Positions 18,387 to 26,827 of a DNA stretch of 64,000 bases are shown here, piece by piece. How positions within the stretch are numbered: the stretch's first letter is position 1; the number at the start of each line of letters is the position of its first letter. Source of the stretch: CAVUAA01 sp963739345. GTDB taxonomy: Bacteria; Chlamydiota; Chlamydiia; Chlamydiales; JAFEGQ01. The notes under the pieces were generated by a model. That model was not told the DNA's origin, searched no databases, and saw nothing but the letters and a program-made list of their open reading frames with translations. The stretch lies in contig CAVUAA010000002.1 of assembly GCA_963739345.1 (NCBI GenBank), forward strand, positions 310,001 to 374,000. Direction: 5' to 3'. Made by a program: the position numbers and the translations under genes.

Positions 18387-19652
18387 TCAGCCCACGCCTT
18401 CCTTAAGCCCCACGTCATTGCGCCACGCTTGGCCAATGGGATATGCGGGAAGCCCGTTGCCCTTGCCTCGCAACTCGTTAAGAACTTCTCCTCCACTAGC
18501 GGAATAGACGTGAGTTAAGCAAAACAACGAAGGGTCATTTGGTGATACCCCGGGGACAGCCGCATGTGATGCACAGACTTGTTCGGTGGCACAGCCGATG
18601 GACGAGATAGGTGTATTATCAAAGTTTTTATCCCCTCTCACTGTTGGAAAGTGGGGACATGTAAGATCGTGAGCTAGCAACAAGCTGTCCAAGCGGCAGG
18701 ACCACTTATCCAGATGTTGGCTGAACGAATCAAGCGTCCCTTGGGTTGGCGAACTAGATCCACAGAACACCACTACTGGCTCGTCAGAATCGAGTTCCAG
18801 TTCCCCGAGTGAATCTGGGGATGCCAAGGCAAAGCCTGCCGATCCGCTTCCCTTGAGAATCTTTATTACTCTCTGTGGATTGTGGTCGCCTTGCATCACC
18901 ACGTCGGATAGTAGGATAACCGTCGCCTCTGACCTAACAAGATGTCCGATGACCACCTGCATAGAGTGGAGGGTTGAGACATACTTCCTGCCCCGATAGT
19001 CCTCCCGCAGAAAACTAGGTTTTACGTATTCCGCCCACGCCCGACTGCTAACGCCAGCTGTATAGACCTCTTCGCCGTCTATATTTATAGCTTCCCGGTA
19101 CCAATCTGCTACCCGATTTGAAACATGTTTTTGTAGACGAGAGACGATTTTATTAAGGCGTGCGCTCGTCAGGTCATGAATTTGGCGTAGATTGGCAGGA
19201 GCCGTACGTCTTACGAACTGAGGATGTTTTTCTGATCCTACACATAGGATGTATAGCCGTGTGAGCTCGATAAGCACTGAGGGTACCTGCCAGTCGTAGT
19301 TCGAATCCAGCGGATCCAAAGCTTCAATTTGGCCGATCCGACTCAGCTGGAGATGCCCTTGCTCTCGGAGCATCTCGAGGTCAAAGTCGGCGCATCGAAC
19401 AAAAAGCTCACGCGAATAGGCTGCAACGCCATGGCAGCAATTAGTCATTGTGTGTGCGTCGAAAAGAGAGAATTGCCTATTCAGGACTGCATCGATCGCT
19501 GAGAGGAGCGCGCGGACGCAGAAAATAGCTTCTCGCTGCCCGATTCCAACGCAGTCCTTTAGAAGCTCGTACACGGGAACCCAATCAGCGCTGACCATTG
19601 TCATCCCGTGCGCTTCGGCCTCGCCGGCAACCAGATCTTTCTTATTTTTCAT
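18387..19652 (-). CDS. Unrecognised protein, member B of a three-paralogue family
   Basis: 421 aa from ATG 19652, with AGGA 6 bases upstream; the frame extends to 19703. Clearly homologous to member C (21440-22606): SLFDAHTMTNCCHGVAA, ARLNKIVSRLQKHVSN, WAEYVKPSFLREDYRGRKY, ILLSDVVMQGD, PVVVFCGSS, DSLLLAHDL and SLFCLTHVYSASGGEVLNEL are all matched there. No known domain recognised and no membrane helix or signal peptide. The invariant FDAHT-x-TNCCHG block and the later F-C-L-[ST]-H-V block could supply a Cys and a His, as in a cysteine-dependent enzyme, but this is speculation. It precedes NCS1 copies 2 and 1 on the same strand. Confidence 0.6.
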   Translation of the reverse strand: MKNKKDLVAGEAEAHGMTMVSADWVPVYELLKDCVGIGQREAIFCVRALLSAIDAVLNRQFSLFDAHTMTNCCHGVAAYSRELFVRCADFDLEMLREQGHLQLSRIGQIEALDPLDSNYDWQVPSVLIELTRLYILCVGSEKHPQFVRRTAPANLRQIHDLTSARLNKIVSRLQKHVSNRVADWYREAINIDGEEVYTAGVSSRAWAEYVKPSFLREDYRGRKYVSTLHSMQVVIGHLVRSEATVILLSDVVMQGDHNPQRVIKILKGSGSAGFALASPDSLGELELDSDEPVVVFCGSSSPTQGTLDSFSQHLDKWSCRLDSLLLAHDLTCPHFPTVRGDKNFDNTPISSIGCATEQVCASHAAVPGVSPNDPSLFCLTHVYSASGGEVLNELRGKGNGLPAYPIGQAWRNDVGLKEGVG

Positions 19653-19924
19653 GGTGTGTCCTGTATGCAACTCACTGGAATCCTTTCGGTTACTCAATAG
19701 CACATCCGCAATGGCGTGCTAAAAACTAAAAGCCATGGTACCGGATAAGAGTATAAAAAACAAGTTTAAGCGCTGTGTAGTCTTCATGTAGATTGTAGGC
19801 CGTTGAATAGCTATGGGTAGATTGTCTCGAGTGCGAATTTTGAGAGTTCCGCAGATTCAGATTCTCGCATAGAGTGCGCGCGAGTGGGAGCGTGACAGGG
19901 CTCGCTTGCTAAGAGTAAAGGAAC

Positions 19925-21223
19925 ATGCTTGCGACACAAACTTCTAACCTCTACAAGATTGCCGTGGACACGAACCAACCTTATTGGCAATTAGCTGCGA
20001 TTCAGGTCTCAGCAGGCGGCTTCCCATTTCTATTCCTAGGTCAAGAGCTCACTGCTTCCTACGGTCTTCGGGGCATGATATTATCTACCATCGTAGGCTC
20101 TTTGATCTTGTGGGTAATCGGCCTGGCCGCAGTCACCACAGCGCATCATCAGCGCCTAGATGCGATTGGCAACTTTCGTACTTATTTCGGATGGCGTGCG
20201 ACACAGATCGTAGCCTTCGCCACCCTTATTCTTTTCGGCCTGTGGCAGGCACTACAACTCGAGGGAGTGGCCGAGTTCTTTACAAAGCGGCTTGAAGACC
20301 TCCCCGCTGTGAACAGCAGTCTCGTTTTTCAGACAACGACGGTTGTCGGGATCGGCATAGTGGTCTTGTCACTGGGATCAATCAAACTAATCAAGTGGGC
20401 TTGTACGTTCTGCCTTCCCGTGTTGCTGATTTTTGTGGTTTGGCTCGTTATTTCAAACTGGCCTGTCGCGTTCCAAAGTGATCACCTTACACAGGGATGG
20501 AAGGTCTCCTTGCCTGCTACTATGCAAGTTGTGTCCCTTACCTTCATTGGCATGGTGAACCTTCCCACGTTCTTCCGCCACTCCCGCTCCATAGCCGACT
20601 CATTCCTAGGTCTTGCACTCCTGACCATCGGAACGCCTTTATGGATTATAGCAGGAGCGTGGCTTCCATCACCCGGGACCTCGTTCGGTTTTCTCGGGCT
20701 TTCGCAAGTTGGGATTACGACTACTTTGATCGTCTTTAGCGTTCTTTCTCTTGCGTGCGCCAATCTTGTGAATATTTATTTTGGTGCGGCTGGCTGGGGC
20801 GCCTTCTATAAAAAGGACACTCTGACTTTCTCGCACCGCTGGAGTAAGGAGCGCCTGGCGGCCACGGGTCTATTGGGTATAGGGCTATTCTCCGCACTGC
20901 GCCTGCCTCCATGGACCTATACTGCCGAAAACTTACTCATCGGTATACTGGGCTGTTTGGTTGTGACCCTTCTCGGAGCAGTCGCAACACAGTTAATATC
21001 CAAGCATAGACCTCGTAAGGGTGGGCGGATCGTTAACAATATCGCATGGTTAATAGGGGGGCTGGCGGTTGTCCTTGTAGAGTTTGGAGTCATCCCGACC
21101 AAAATAGGAGCTCTTGCCTCAGGGGTCACTACAACCGCGATCTGTCTCTTAGTCATTCTTTTTCTGGAGGAAACTAGCTGGTCCGCAAACAAACTGCTGT
21201 CCGGGGAAGGCCAGCGTTACTGA
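19925..21223 (+). CDS. NCS1-type nucleobase/cation symporter, copy 3
   Basis: 432 aa; the start ATG follows AAGGA closely. About 12 membrane helices. It shares with copy 2 the N-terminal DTNQPYWQLAAIQVSAGGFP, IGMVNLPTFFRHSRS, CANLVNIYFGAAGWG and the C-terminal FLEETSWSANKLL. Predicted inner-membrane importer of a nucleobase or related heterocycle. It is followed after 216 bases by unknown-family member C and then by a decayed transporter 3' end that resembles this gene. The order transporter-unknown is therefore repeated on this strand, and mirrored by copy 2/member B on the other strand. Confidence 0.75.
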   Translation: MLATQTSNLYKIAVDTNQPYWQLAAIQVSAGGFPFLFLGQELTASYGLRGMILSTIVGSLILWVIGLAAVTTAHHQRLDAIGNFRTYFGWRATQIVAFATLILFGLWQALQLEGVAEFFTKRLEDLPAVNSSLVFQTTTVVGIGIVVLSLGSIKLIKWACTFCLPVLLIFVVWLVISNWPVAFQSDHLTQGWKVSLPATMQVVSLTFIGMVNLPTFFRHSRSIADSFLGLALLTIGTPLWIIAGAWLPSPGTSFGFLGLSQVGITTTLIVFSVLSLACANLVNIYFGAAGWGAFYKKDTLTFSHRWSKERLAATGLLGIGLFSALRLPPWTYTAENLLIGILGCLVVTLLGAVATQLISKHRPRKGGRIVNNIAWLIGGLAVVLVEFGVIPTKIGALASGVTTTAICLLVILFLEETSWSANKLLSGEGQRY

Positions 21224-21373
21224 GTAGACGTTCGGCTCCCTTTGTCTTTATCGCCTGCCATAAGATCCACTACAACAGCCCGGTAGTCGCTATTTTGAGA
21301 AGCGCCGCCTAGGACTGCGGATCAGAGGGGAGCAGGGTGAGAAGCCCGCAAGCATCTAGTCTCCTGTTGTTTG

Positions 21374-21402
21374 TTGATTTTTATCTAGAATTGTGCTAAT
21401 AT
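21374..21402 (+). promoter_or_regulatory. Sigma-70-like promoter upstream of family member C
   Basis: TTGATT (21374-21379), a 17-base spacer, then TAATAT (21397-21402). It lies 38 bases before the ATG at 21440, which has GGGAG just upstream. Optimal spacing and a good -10 support it. Confidence 0.55.
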
Positions 21403-21439
21403 AGTTTCGCCCTAATGCTTAGGGGATTAAGGTGGGAGA

Positions 21440-22606
21440 ATGACTGCGATACTCACAATCGGTGCGCGACCTCAGAAGTCGGCTCATGCGCTCGATCGGT
21501 CTCTGCATCCTTTTGGGGAGCAGCTAGTTCCGATTACGGAGTTGATCGCCGGTGGGCAGCAAATCGGTGCTGCTTTAACAGAGTTCTGCTATGAGGCAGT
21601 AATTTCGGCATGTCGAGCCTTTTTAGCCGCTCAATATTCGTCCTTTGATGCTCATACTGTCACTAATTGCTGCCATGGTGTCGCCGTACTTGCGCAGGAG
21701 GTCTTATGGCAATGCTCGACATGCCCGATCGCCGAAATATGTGACCAGGCTTCGGACTTCCTTCGCCGGTGGAAGGATCAGGAACTTCACGTTGAATTTA
21801 CGAGATGGAGATTGCCAGGGCCCATCGTATTTCTTACGAAGCTCTACCTGCTTGCGCAGGCGGCTTCCAAGGAATCAACTGGAGTGCGGATTTCGCGGCC
21901 GGAAGAACTGCAACGGATTTACTCGCTTGGCACAAAGTTTAGTAGGCGGCTCGTTAAGAATTTGCAGAGAGAGATTTCAAATCTTGTCGCGGCGAGGTAT
22001 TCGCAGCTTGCTCGACGAGTGACCGATGCAAACAGCTGTGGCGTGTCAATTGCTAAGTGGGCCGAATATGCTGAACGGTCACATATCAGAGAGGATAAAC
22101 GAGGGCGGCAATACGCACCGGCGATATTCTCGATGCAAGTGGTATTGGCTTACCTTGCTCGGCTAGGAGCCCCGATAGCGCTCCGCTGTGACCTGGTTGA
22201 CGAATCGGGTGAATTTAGATCACGATACACGAAAATTGTGCGCGGCCATCTGCGAAATCGAACAGGATCCTTAAGGGATCAAGCCGATCCGGTCGTGGTT
22301 TTTCATGGATTTTGTCGCGATAGTGAGCTTAAAGAGGAGCACTTCCAGTTGCGACTCAATTCTTGGTCTCAAAATATTGACAGCCTTATTCTTGCGAATG
22401 ATCTTCACTATCCACAGTATCCTAGAGTGATTGATGATCCAGAGTTTGATTGTTCACCTATTTCTCCGCGAGAAAATGAGATCGTTTCTGTGCTCCAGCG
22501 TCATAGTGCCCTTAAGGGTGTATCGGCCGAGGACCCCCACCTCTTCTGTCTTTCGCATGTTTTTGTCGCTAGCTCTCGGGAAATACTCTCCGCAAAGGGA
22601 AAATAG
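21440..22606 (+). CDS. Unrecognised protein, member C of a three-paralogue family
   Basis: 388 aa. Not recognised as any known family. Paralogous to member B along its full length, with the conserved block FDAHTVTNCCHGVAV (Cys77, Cys78, His79), WAEYAERSHIREDKRGRQY, a hydrophobic strand PVVVFHGF, DSLILANDLHYPQYP and HLFCLSHVFVASSREIL. Soluble and mixed alpha/beta by appearance, with no signal peptide. It has its own promoter and sits between NCS1 copy 3 and a decayed NCS1 remnant. Repeated association with NCS1 carriers suggests an enzyme acting on the imported compound or a regulator of uptake. That is inferred from context only. Confidence 0.6.
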   Translation: MTAILTIGARPQKSAHALDRSLHPFGEQLVPITELIAGGQQIGAALTEFCYEAVISACRAFLAAQYSSFDAHTVTNCCHGVAVLAQEVLWQCSTCPIAEICDQASDFLRRWKDQELHVEFTRWRLPGPIVFLTKLYLLAQAASKESTGVRISRPEELQRIYSLGTKFSRRLVKNLQREISNLVAARYSQLARRVTDANSCGVSIAKWAEYAERSHIREDKRGRQYAPAIFSMQVVLAYLARLGAPIALRCDLVDESGEFRSRYTKIVRGHLRNRTGSLRDQADPVVVFHGFCRDSELKEEHFQLRLNSWSQNIDSLILANDLHYPQYPRVIDDPEFDCSPISPRENEIVSVLQRHSALKGVSAEDPHLFCLSHVFVASSREILSAKGK

Positions 22607-22689
22607 GAGCCAGCAGTTGGGCCTCTGCGCATGCGTATCGGGGGTGCTGAGTTAGGAGCTATTGGATGCACGCAAATTATTCATTGTTG

Positions 22690-22895
22690 GTGAACATCCG
22701 ATCAGAGACGGTCAGGGGAGCGAATCGCTAACAGTCTTGCATGGGTGATCGGAAGCCTGGCGGTGTGCCTGGTGAAGTTGCAGATCATTCCGACGAGCAT
22801 AGAATTCCGGGATATAGGAGTCACTATCACGGCGGTCTGCCCCGTAGTAATTCTTTTTCTGGGGGGAAACTAGCTGGTGCGCTAGCCGACTAGTG
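22690..22895 (+). pseudogene. Decayed 3' end of a fourth NCS1 transporter
   Basis: One frame reads ANSLAWVIGSLAVCLVKLQI then IPTSIEF, GVTITAVCPVVILFLGGN and a stop. This parallels copy 3 (NNIAWLIGGLAVVLVEFGVIPTK, GVTTTAICLLVILFLEETSW) both as protein and as DNA around 21025-21185. Only the last 60 or so codons remain, with no start. It shows that the transporter/unknown array was once longer. Confidence 0.75.
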
Positions 22896-23018
22896 TTCGT
22901 CGGCAAAAACTCCATTGACTGAGCGCTCAAGCTGTTCGTGCTCCCAGTTGAGGTTTTCTTTGCGGGGGCTTAATGTGGGTGTGCTCCAAATCTACGATGT
23001 CTGCAAAGGAGGATTTCG

Positions 23019-25472
23019 ATGGTCGATGCATTTTTTCCCAAGTCTAAGGTTGAGGTTCCGTTGAGATGTCGGTTGTGGATCTTGTCGTTTGTGGGTGAGA
23101 GGGACTTGGGGGCGCTTAGGGTGGCATCGAAGGTGTGGAATGAGTTTGGGGGGGAGTATGGGAGAGAGGAGTGGGCCGCGCTGAGGGAAGGGGGCCAGGT
23201 GCGAGATATCACGGTGCCGCTGTTGAGGTTGGGGCGGGTGGTGAATGTCGACTGTGGGAAGTTGACGGGGCTGAAGGCGCTGGGGGAGCGAGTTAAGGGA
23301 AAAATGGTGTCGGTGACGCTGCGGAACTTGAGGGCGAGAGTTAGTGTTCAGGAGGTTTGCCGATTTTTGGCGGGACTGGGAGGGGTGGAGACGGTCGTGA
23401 TTGATGGCTATCCGCTGTTGACAGAAGAGCGGGTTGGGTTGGTGGCGAGATATATTCCAAAAGGGGTGAAGCAGATTTGTTTTTGTGGCTGTCCGGGAGA
23501 GGGAATGTTGGTGGTCTCGCCGGGAGCAACGGACGAGAGGGTGATTGCGCTGGCAGAGGGGCTGAAGCTGAGCAAGAGACGGGTGGAAGTGGTAGACCTG
23601 CGGAACTGCTTCGAGCTGACCGATGAGTGTGCTGGAGCTCTCTGTAGAGCAGTGAGCCAGGCGAGAGTGGTTCGGCTGGGCGGGTGTGCCGGTTTTTCGG
23701 TGGATGGGATGCGCGATATCTTTGATGACCTCTCCCCAGGAATTGAGTCGATTGACGTGAGTGGATGTTCGGGTTTTACAGATGCTGTCGCGATTGGGGT
23801 GGCGATGCAGCTTAGTCAGACGTTGCAGCGGCTTGATGTGAGGCATTGTGAAATCCTGACTAATAAGGGTTTGACTGCGCTAGTGAAGGCGCTGCCAAAG
23901 GGATTCTCAGAACTTGCGGTGAGAGGCAATAGATTTGGGGATGAGAAGTTAGCGGTGATTTTGGGCATGCTCGAAGGTTCGGGGATAGGGAAGATTACGA
24001 TTGCTGGAGAGGTTGGGGCACAGGTCACAGAGGTGCTTAGTAAGCTTGGCCTTCGGCTGGGTCAGGCGGGAGTGGAGGAGTCTGTCTATGAGTGCGATCA
24101 GGAAGAGAAGAATCCTGGGCAAAGAGAGCCAAACTCTCCACACAGTGCTTCTAATAGTCCTCCGAGAAATGGACTGAAACCGTCGCTTATACTGGTGGAG
24201 GAGGAGGCTGACTTAATTGAGTTGGCAGAAAAGGGAGACTTAAAGGCTCAGCTGGCTCTGGGAAAGCTCTACCGGGCGAAAGTTAGGAAGGCGAAGGGGC
24301 GCGAAGAAAGAGAAAAAGCAAGGGCAGCTGCAATCAAGTGGCTACGACAGCCAGCGAAGGCTGGAATATTGGAGGGACAGTATCTTCTAGCTTGCTGTCT
24401 AGAAGGCTCGTCAGAAGATGACGCTGCAGAATGGGCTACCTGGCTACACAGGGCGGCTAATGGAGGATATAGGGAGGCTCAATTCGAACTGGCAAATTCC
24501 TATCGTTTCGGTAATCAAAAAGGGGTGCCCAAAAATCTCCAGCTTCGATTCAAGTATCTTCTAATGGCGGCGAGGTTGAACCACGCTGAGGCCCAGCATG
24601 AGGTGTCGAGCTGCTATTCGTGGGGTGAGGGGACTGGGGAGTGTGAGAAATTAGCGAATTATTGGTTAGAGCAGGCTGCGGTCAATGGGTGTTCGGGAGC
24701 CCAATGGAGTCTGGGTCGTTCGCTTCTGACAGGGTCAGGTTTGAAGCGGAATCCAGTGAAAGCTGTTAGGTGTTTCGAAGACGCTGCAGGTCTAGGGGAC
24801 AGATTGGCTAAGATCGACCTAGGTAGGTGTTTAAGAGATGGGGTAGGAACGGGCAAGAATCCGGAGAGGGCGGTCCAGCTTTTCAAAGAAGTCATTAGCG
24901 TGTCAGAGACGCCTCCCTATACTTTTTTAAGCTATAGTGCGCGTGCCAAGCTAGAGCTGGCCAAGTGTTTGGCTAAGGGTATAGGAATTGGCAAGAATAT
25001 CGACGAGGCCAAGGAAATGCTCGAGACAATGTATGCAGATAAGAGGCTTCGGGGAAAGAAGGCGCATGGAGATGTGATGATTTACCTCGGGACCTGTTTC
25101 GAGACAGGGCTTCTAGGTGAACAGGACTACACGAAGGCTGTTGCGTTGTATAGAGAGGCGCGCCAGAACCAGAACTGTTATGCAAAGGCTGCTGCTAGGC
25201 TTGGGATGTGCTACTTCTATGGCCGGGGCGTGCCAGTGGATCGGAAGAAGGCGTACGATTTATTTAAGGATGAATATTGCCATGACCAAGATGCCGCGTA
25301 TCATGCGGGCCTCTGTTTTGAAAAAGGCTGGGGCGTGGCCAAGAGCAAGATGTTCGCTAAAATGCGCTATGAGTGGGTCATCAGCGAGAGTCGTAATCAC
25401 GGCAAATCAGGCCATCGTGTGGGGGAAGCGCAGGCAGGGCTCAAGCGGCTTGATGAGTGCGTGATTCTGTAA
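23019..25472 (+). CDS. F-box / leucine-rich repeat / Sel1-repeat fusion protein, putative host effector
   Basis: 817 aa; the ATG follows a strong AAGGAGGA. Residues about 10-55 match an F-box (VPLRCRLWILSFVGERDL, LRVASKVWNEF, EEW): the Leu-rich helix, DL turn and Trp of the consensus are all present. Residues about 90-345 are cysteine-type LRRs (VDLRNCFELTDEC, VRLGGCAGFSVDG, IDVSGCSGFTDA, LDVRHCEILTNKGL). After a polar linker, residues about 400-805 carry ten or so Sel1 repeats (AQLALGKLYRA, AQFELANSYRFG, AQWSLGRSLLTG, ARLGMCYFYGRGVPVD). Known: F-box proteins recruit substrates to the eukaryotic SCF ubiquitin ligase through Skp1, and several intracellular bacteria secrete F-box effectors. Inferred: this protein acts in the host cell. 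No Sec signal is present, consistent with type III secretion. A strong terminator follows. Confidence 0.8.
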   Translation: MVDAFFPKSKVEVPLRCRLWILSFVGERDLGALRVASKVWNEFGGEYGREEWAALREGGQVRDITVPLLRLGRVVNVDCGKLTGLKALGERVKGKMVSVTLRNLRARVSVQEVCRFLAGLGGVETVVIDGYPLLTEERVGLVARYIPKGVKQICFCGCPGEGMLVVSPGATDERVIALAEGLKLSKRRVEVVDLRNCFELTDECAGALCRAVSQARVVRLGGCAGFSVDGMRDIFDDLSPGIESIDVSGCSGFTDAVAIGVAMQLSQTLQRLDVRHCEILTNKGLTALVKALPKGFSELAVRGNRFGDEKLAVILGMLEGSGIGKITIAGEVGAQVTEVLSKLGLRLGQAGVEESVYECDQEEKNPGQREPNSPHSASNSPPRNGLKPSLILVEEEADLIELAEKGDLKAQLALGKLYRAKVRKAKGREEREKARAAAIKWLRQPAKAGILEGQYLLACCLEGSSEDDAAEWATWLHRAANGGYREAQFELANSYRFGNQKGVPKNLQLRFKYLLMAARLNHAEAQHEVSSCYSWGEGTGECEKLANYWLEQAAVNGCSGAQWSLGRSLLTGSGLKRNPVKAVRCFEDAAGLGDRLAKIDLGRCLRDGVGTGKNPERAVQLFKEVISVSETPPYTFLSYSARAKLELAKCLAKGIGIGKNIDEAKEMLETMYADKRLRGKKAHGDVMIYLGTCFETGLLGEQDYTKAVALYREARQNQNCYAKAAARLGMCYFYGRGVPVDRKKAYDLFKDEYCHDQDAAYHAGLCFEKGWGVAKSKMFAKMRYEWVISESRNHGKSGHRVGEAQAGLKRLDECVIL

Positions 25473-25511
25473 TCAGCTTTGCGGTTAGTTCAGGTTCGGA
25501 AGGAGGTGAAT

Positions 25512-25556
25512 GCTGACTGAATATCGACGGTATGCCGCTATTCAGTCAGCTTTTTC
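25512..25556 (+). terminator. Rho-independent terminator after the F-box gene
   Basis: Perfect 12-base arms GCTGACTGAATA (25512-25523) and TATTCAGTCAGC (25539-25550), then TTTTT. It ends the F-box transcript. A second, weaker hairpin (ACAGCgtGCTGT core, near 25578-25590) follows and could stop transcripts arriving from the porin gene on the other strand. Confidence 0.85.
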
Positions 25557-25648
25557 TGTCGAATGGGTGACTCAAAATCGACAGCGTGCTGTTATTTTGG
25601 ACACGTGATGTGCTTTTGCTGGCGCGGGTATGGCAAGGAGGATGGGGG

Positions 25649-26827
25649 TTAGAGGATGGCGGTGAGCTGGAAGCCGAGGACGAGGGCGTTGGGGAGGGTG
25701 GAGGTGGCGCCGGGGTTGAGGATGCACTGGGCTAGGGGGGTGAGGTAGAGGCCAGGGCGGATGTAAAACCAGTGGTTGAGCTCGAGGACGGCTTCGTAGG
25801 TTAAGGGAGCAGTGGTGAGCTGGCCAACGAGGCCGCTGCGGACGCGGGAGCTGATCTGGGTGCGGAGCTGGCCACTGAATGATCCGAAAGCAAAGCCGAA
25901 GTTGGTGTGGTCTCTGAGATGTTCAAGGACTAGGCCGGTGGCAAAGAAGTAGGGAAGCTGGTTGCGGTCGTCGTTGGCGACAAGGCCCATGCCCCAAAGA
26001 TAGAGGGTGTGGTGGGGAGTCTTTAGAATCTGTTGGTCGCAAACGGTGTAAAAGCCGTAGTTGCCAGTGACGGTGCTGCCGTCAAAGAGGGGATGGCGGC
26101 CGGTGATATAGTAGGCGCCAAAACGGTAGACGCCGCGGCGGTGAGCGAGATCAAGCTGACCCATGAGCATGACGCCGTCAGTCGTGTGAAAGGACCAGTT
26201 AAAGCCGTGGTAGGACTTGTCAAGAACGCCCTCAACGCCGTTATAGACGCCCGCCCTAAAGGTGAGGTAGGGGGTGAGGTCGGTCTGGAAATAGGCAGCC
26301 CAGAGGGCAAAGGGGTCGGCGGGGAAGGGGGTGTCGAAGTAAAAAGAGATGGGATTGTAGTCGATGGCAAGGGTGATGTAGTTGATAAAGAGGGGAGAGT
26401 TGGCAAATTCGCTACTGGCACACATGCGGCCGGCGCGGATGAGGGTGTTGTGATAGGGGAGGGTTTGTTGAAAGTAGAGCTCGTCAAGGTAGTAGGTGGT
26501 TGGAGACCACCAAGCTGCGACGGTGAACTGGTTGCCGATGGTCTGGGAGAGGTTTTGACCGGTCCAGTAAGAGGCGGAGGCGAAGAGGGAGAGGCCAGGC
26601 CAGAGGCGACAGAGGTCGGCGTCGGCTGTGACGTAAAGACAGCCGGCATTAGCAAGGCCTTGGTTGCGGCCGCCGACGGGGTTGCCCTGGACGTCGTTCC
26701 AGTAGGAGGCGTGGAGGTCGAGGTAGGGGAGGCGGTTCCAGTCTCCAAGGAGATGGTCGTCAGGGATAGGAGGATAGGTGGCGAAGAGGGGAAGGGTGAG
26801 AAGGAGTAGGAGGAGTTTAGCTGACAT
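25649..26827 (-). CDS. OprB-like carbohydrate-selective porin
   Basis: 392 aa from ATG 26827, chosen because a clean signal peptide follows (MSAKLLLLLLTLPLFATYP); the frame itself is open much further upstream through the ABC gene. The mature protein starts DDHLLGDWNRLPYL and shows alternating amphipathic strands with many Tyr, Trp and Phe, ending in LGFQLTAIL. The layout GDW--R--L---G, then GRMCASSEFANSPLF and AAYFQTDLTPYLTFRAGVYNG, is typical of OprB porins, 16-stranded outer-membrane channels for sugars. Its start overlaps the ABC-transporter stop by 11 bases, so the two are translated together. Uptake or secretion of a small solute across the outer membrane is inferred. Confidence 0.75.
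   Translation of the reverse strand: MSAKLLLLLLTLPLFATYPPIPDDHLLGDWNRLPYLDLHASYWNDVQGNPVGGRNQGLANAGCLYVTADADLCRLWPGLSLFASASYWTGQNLSQTIGNQFTVAAWWSPTTYYLDELYFQQTLPYHNTLIRAGRMCASSEFANSPLFINYITLAIDYNPISFYFDTPFPADPFALWAAYFQTDLTPYLTFRAGVYNGVEGVLDKSYHGFNWSFHTTDGVMLMGQLDLAHRRGVYRFGAYYITGRHPLFDGSTVTGNYGFYTVCDQQILKTPHHTLYLWGMGLVANDDRNQLPYFFATGLVLEHLRDHTNFGFAFGSFSGQLRTQISSRVRSGLVGQLTTAPLTYEAVLELNHWFYIRPGLYLTPLAQCILNPGATSTLPNALVLGFQLTAIL

Noticed and set aside
19291..19320. tRNA-like T-arm (GTTCGAATCC)
   Set aside because: Lies inside a coding gene and no acceptor stem or anticodon arm can be built around it.
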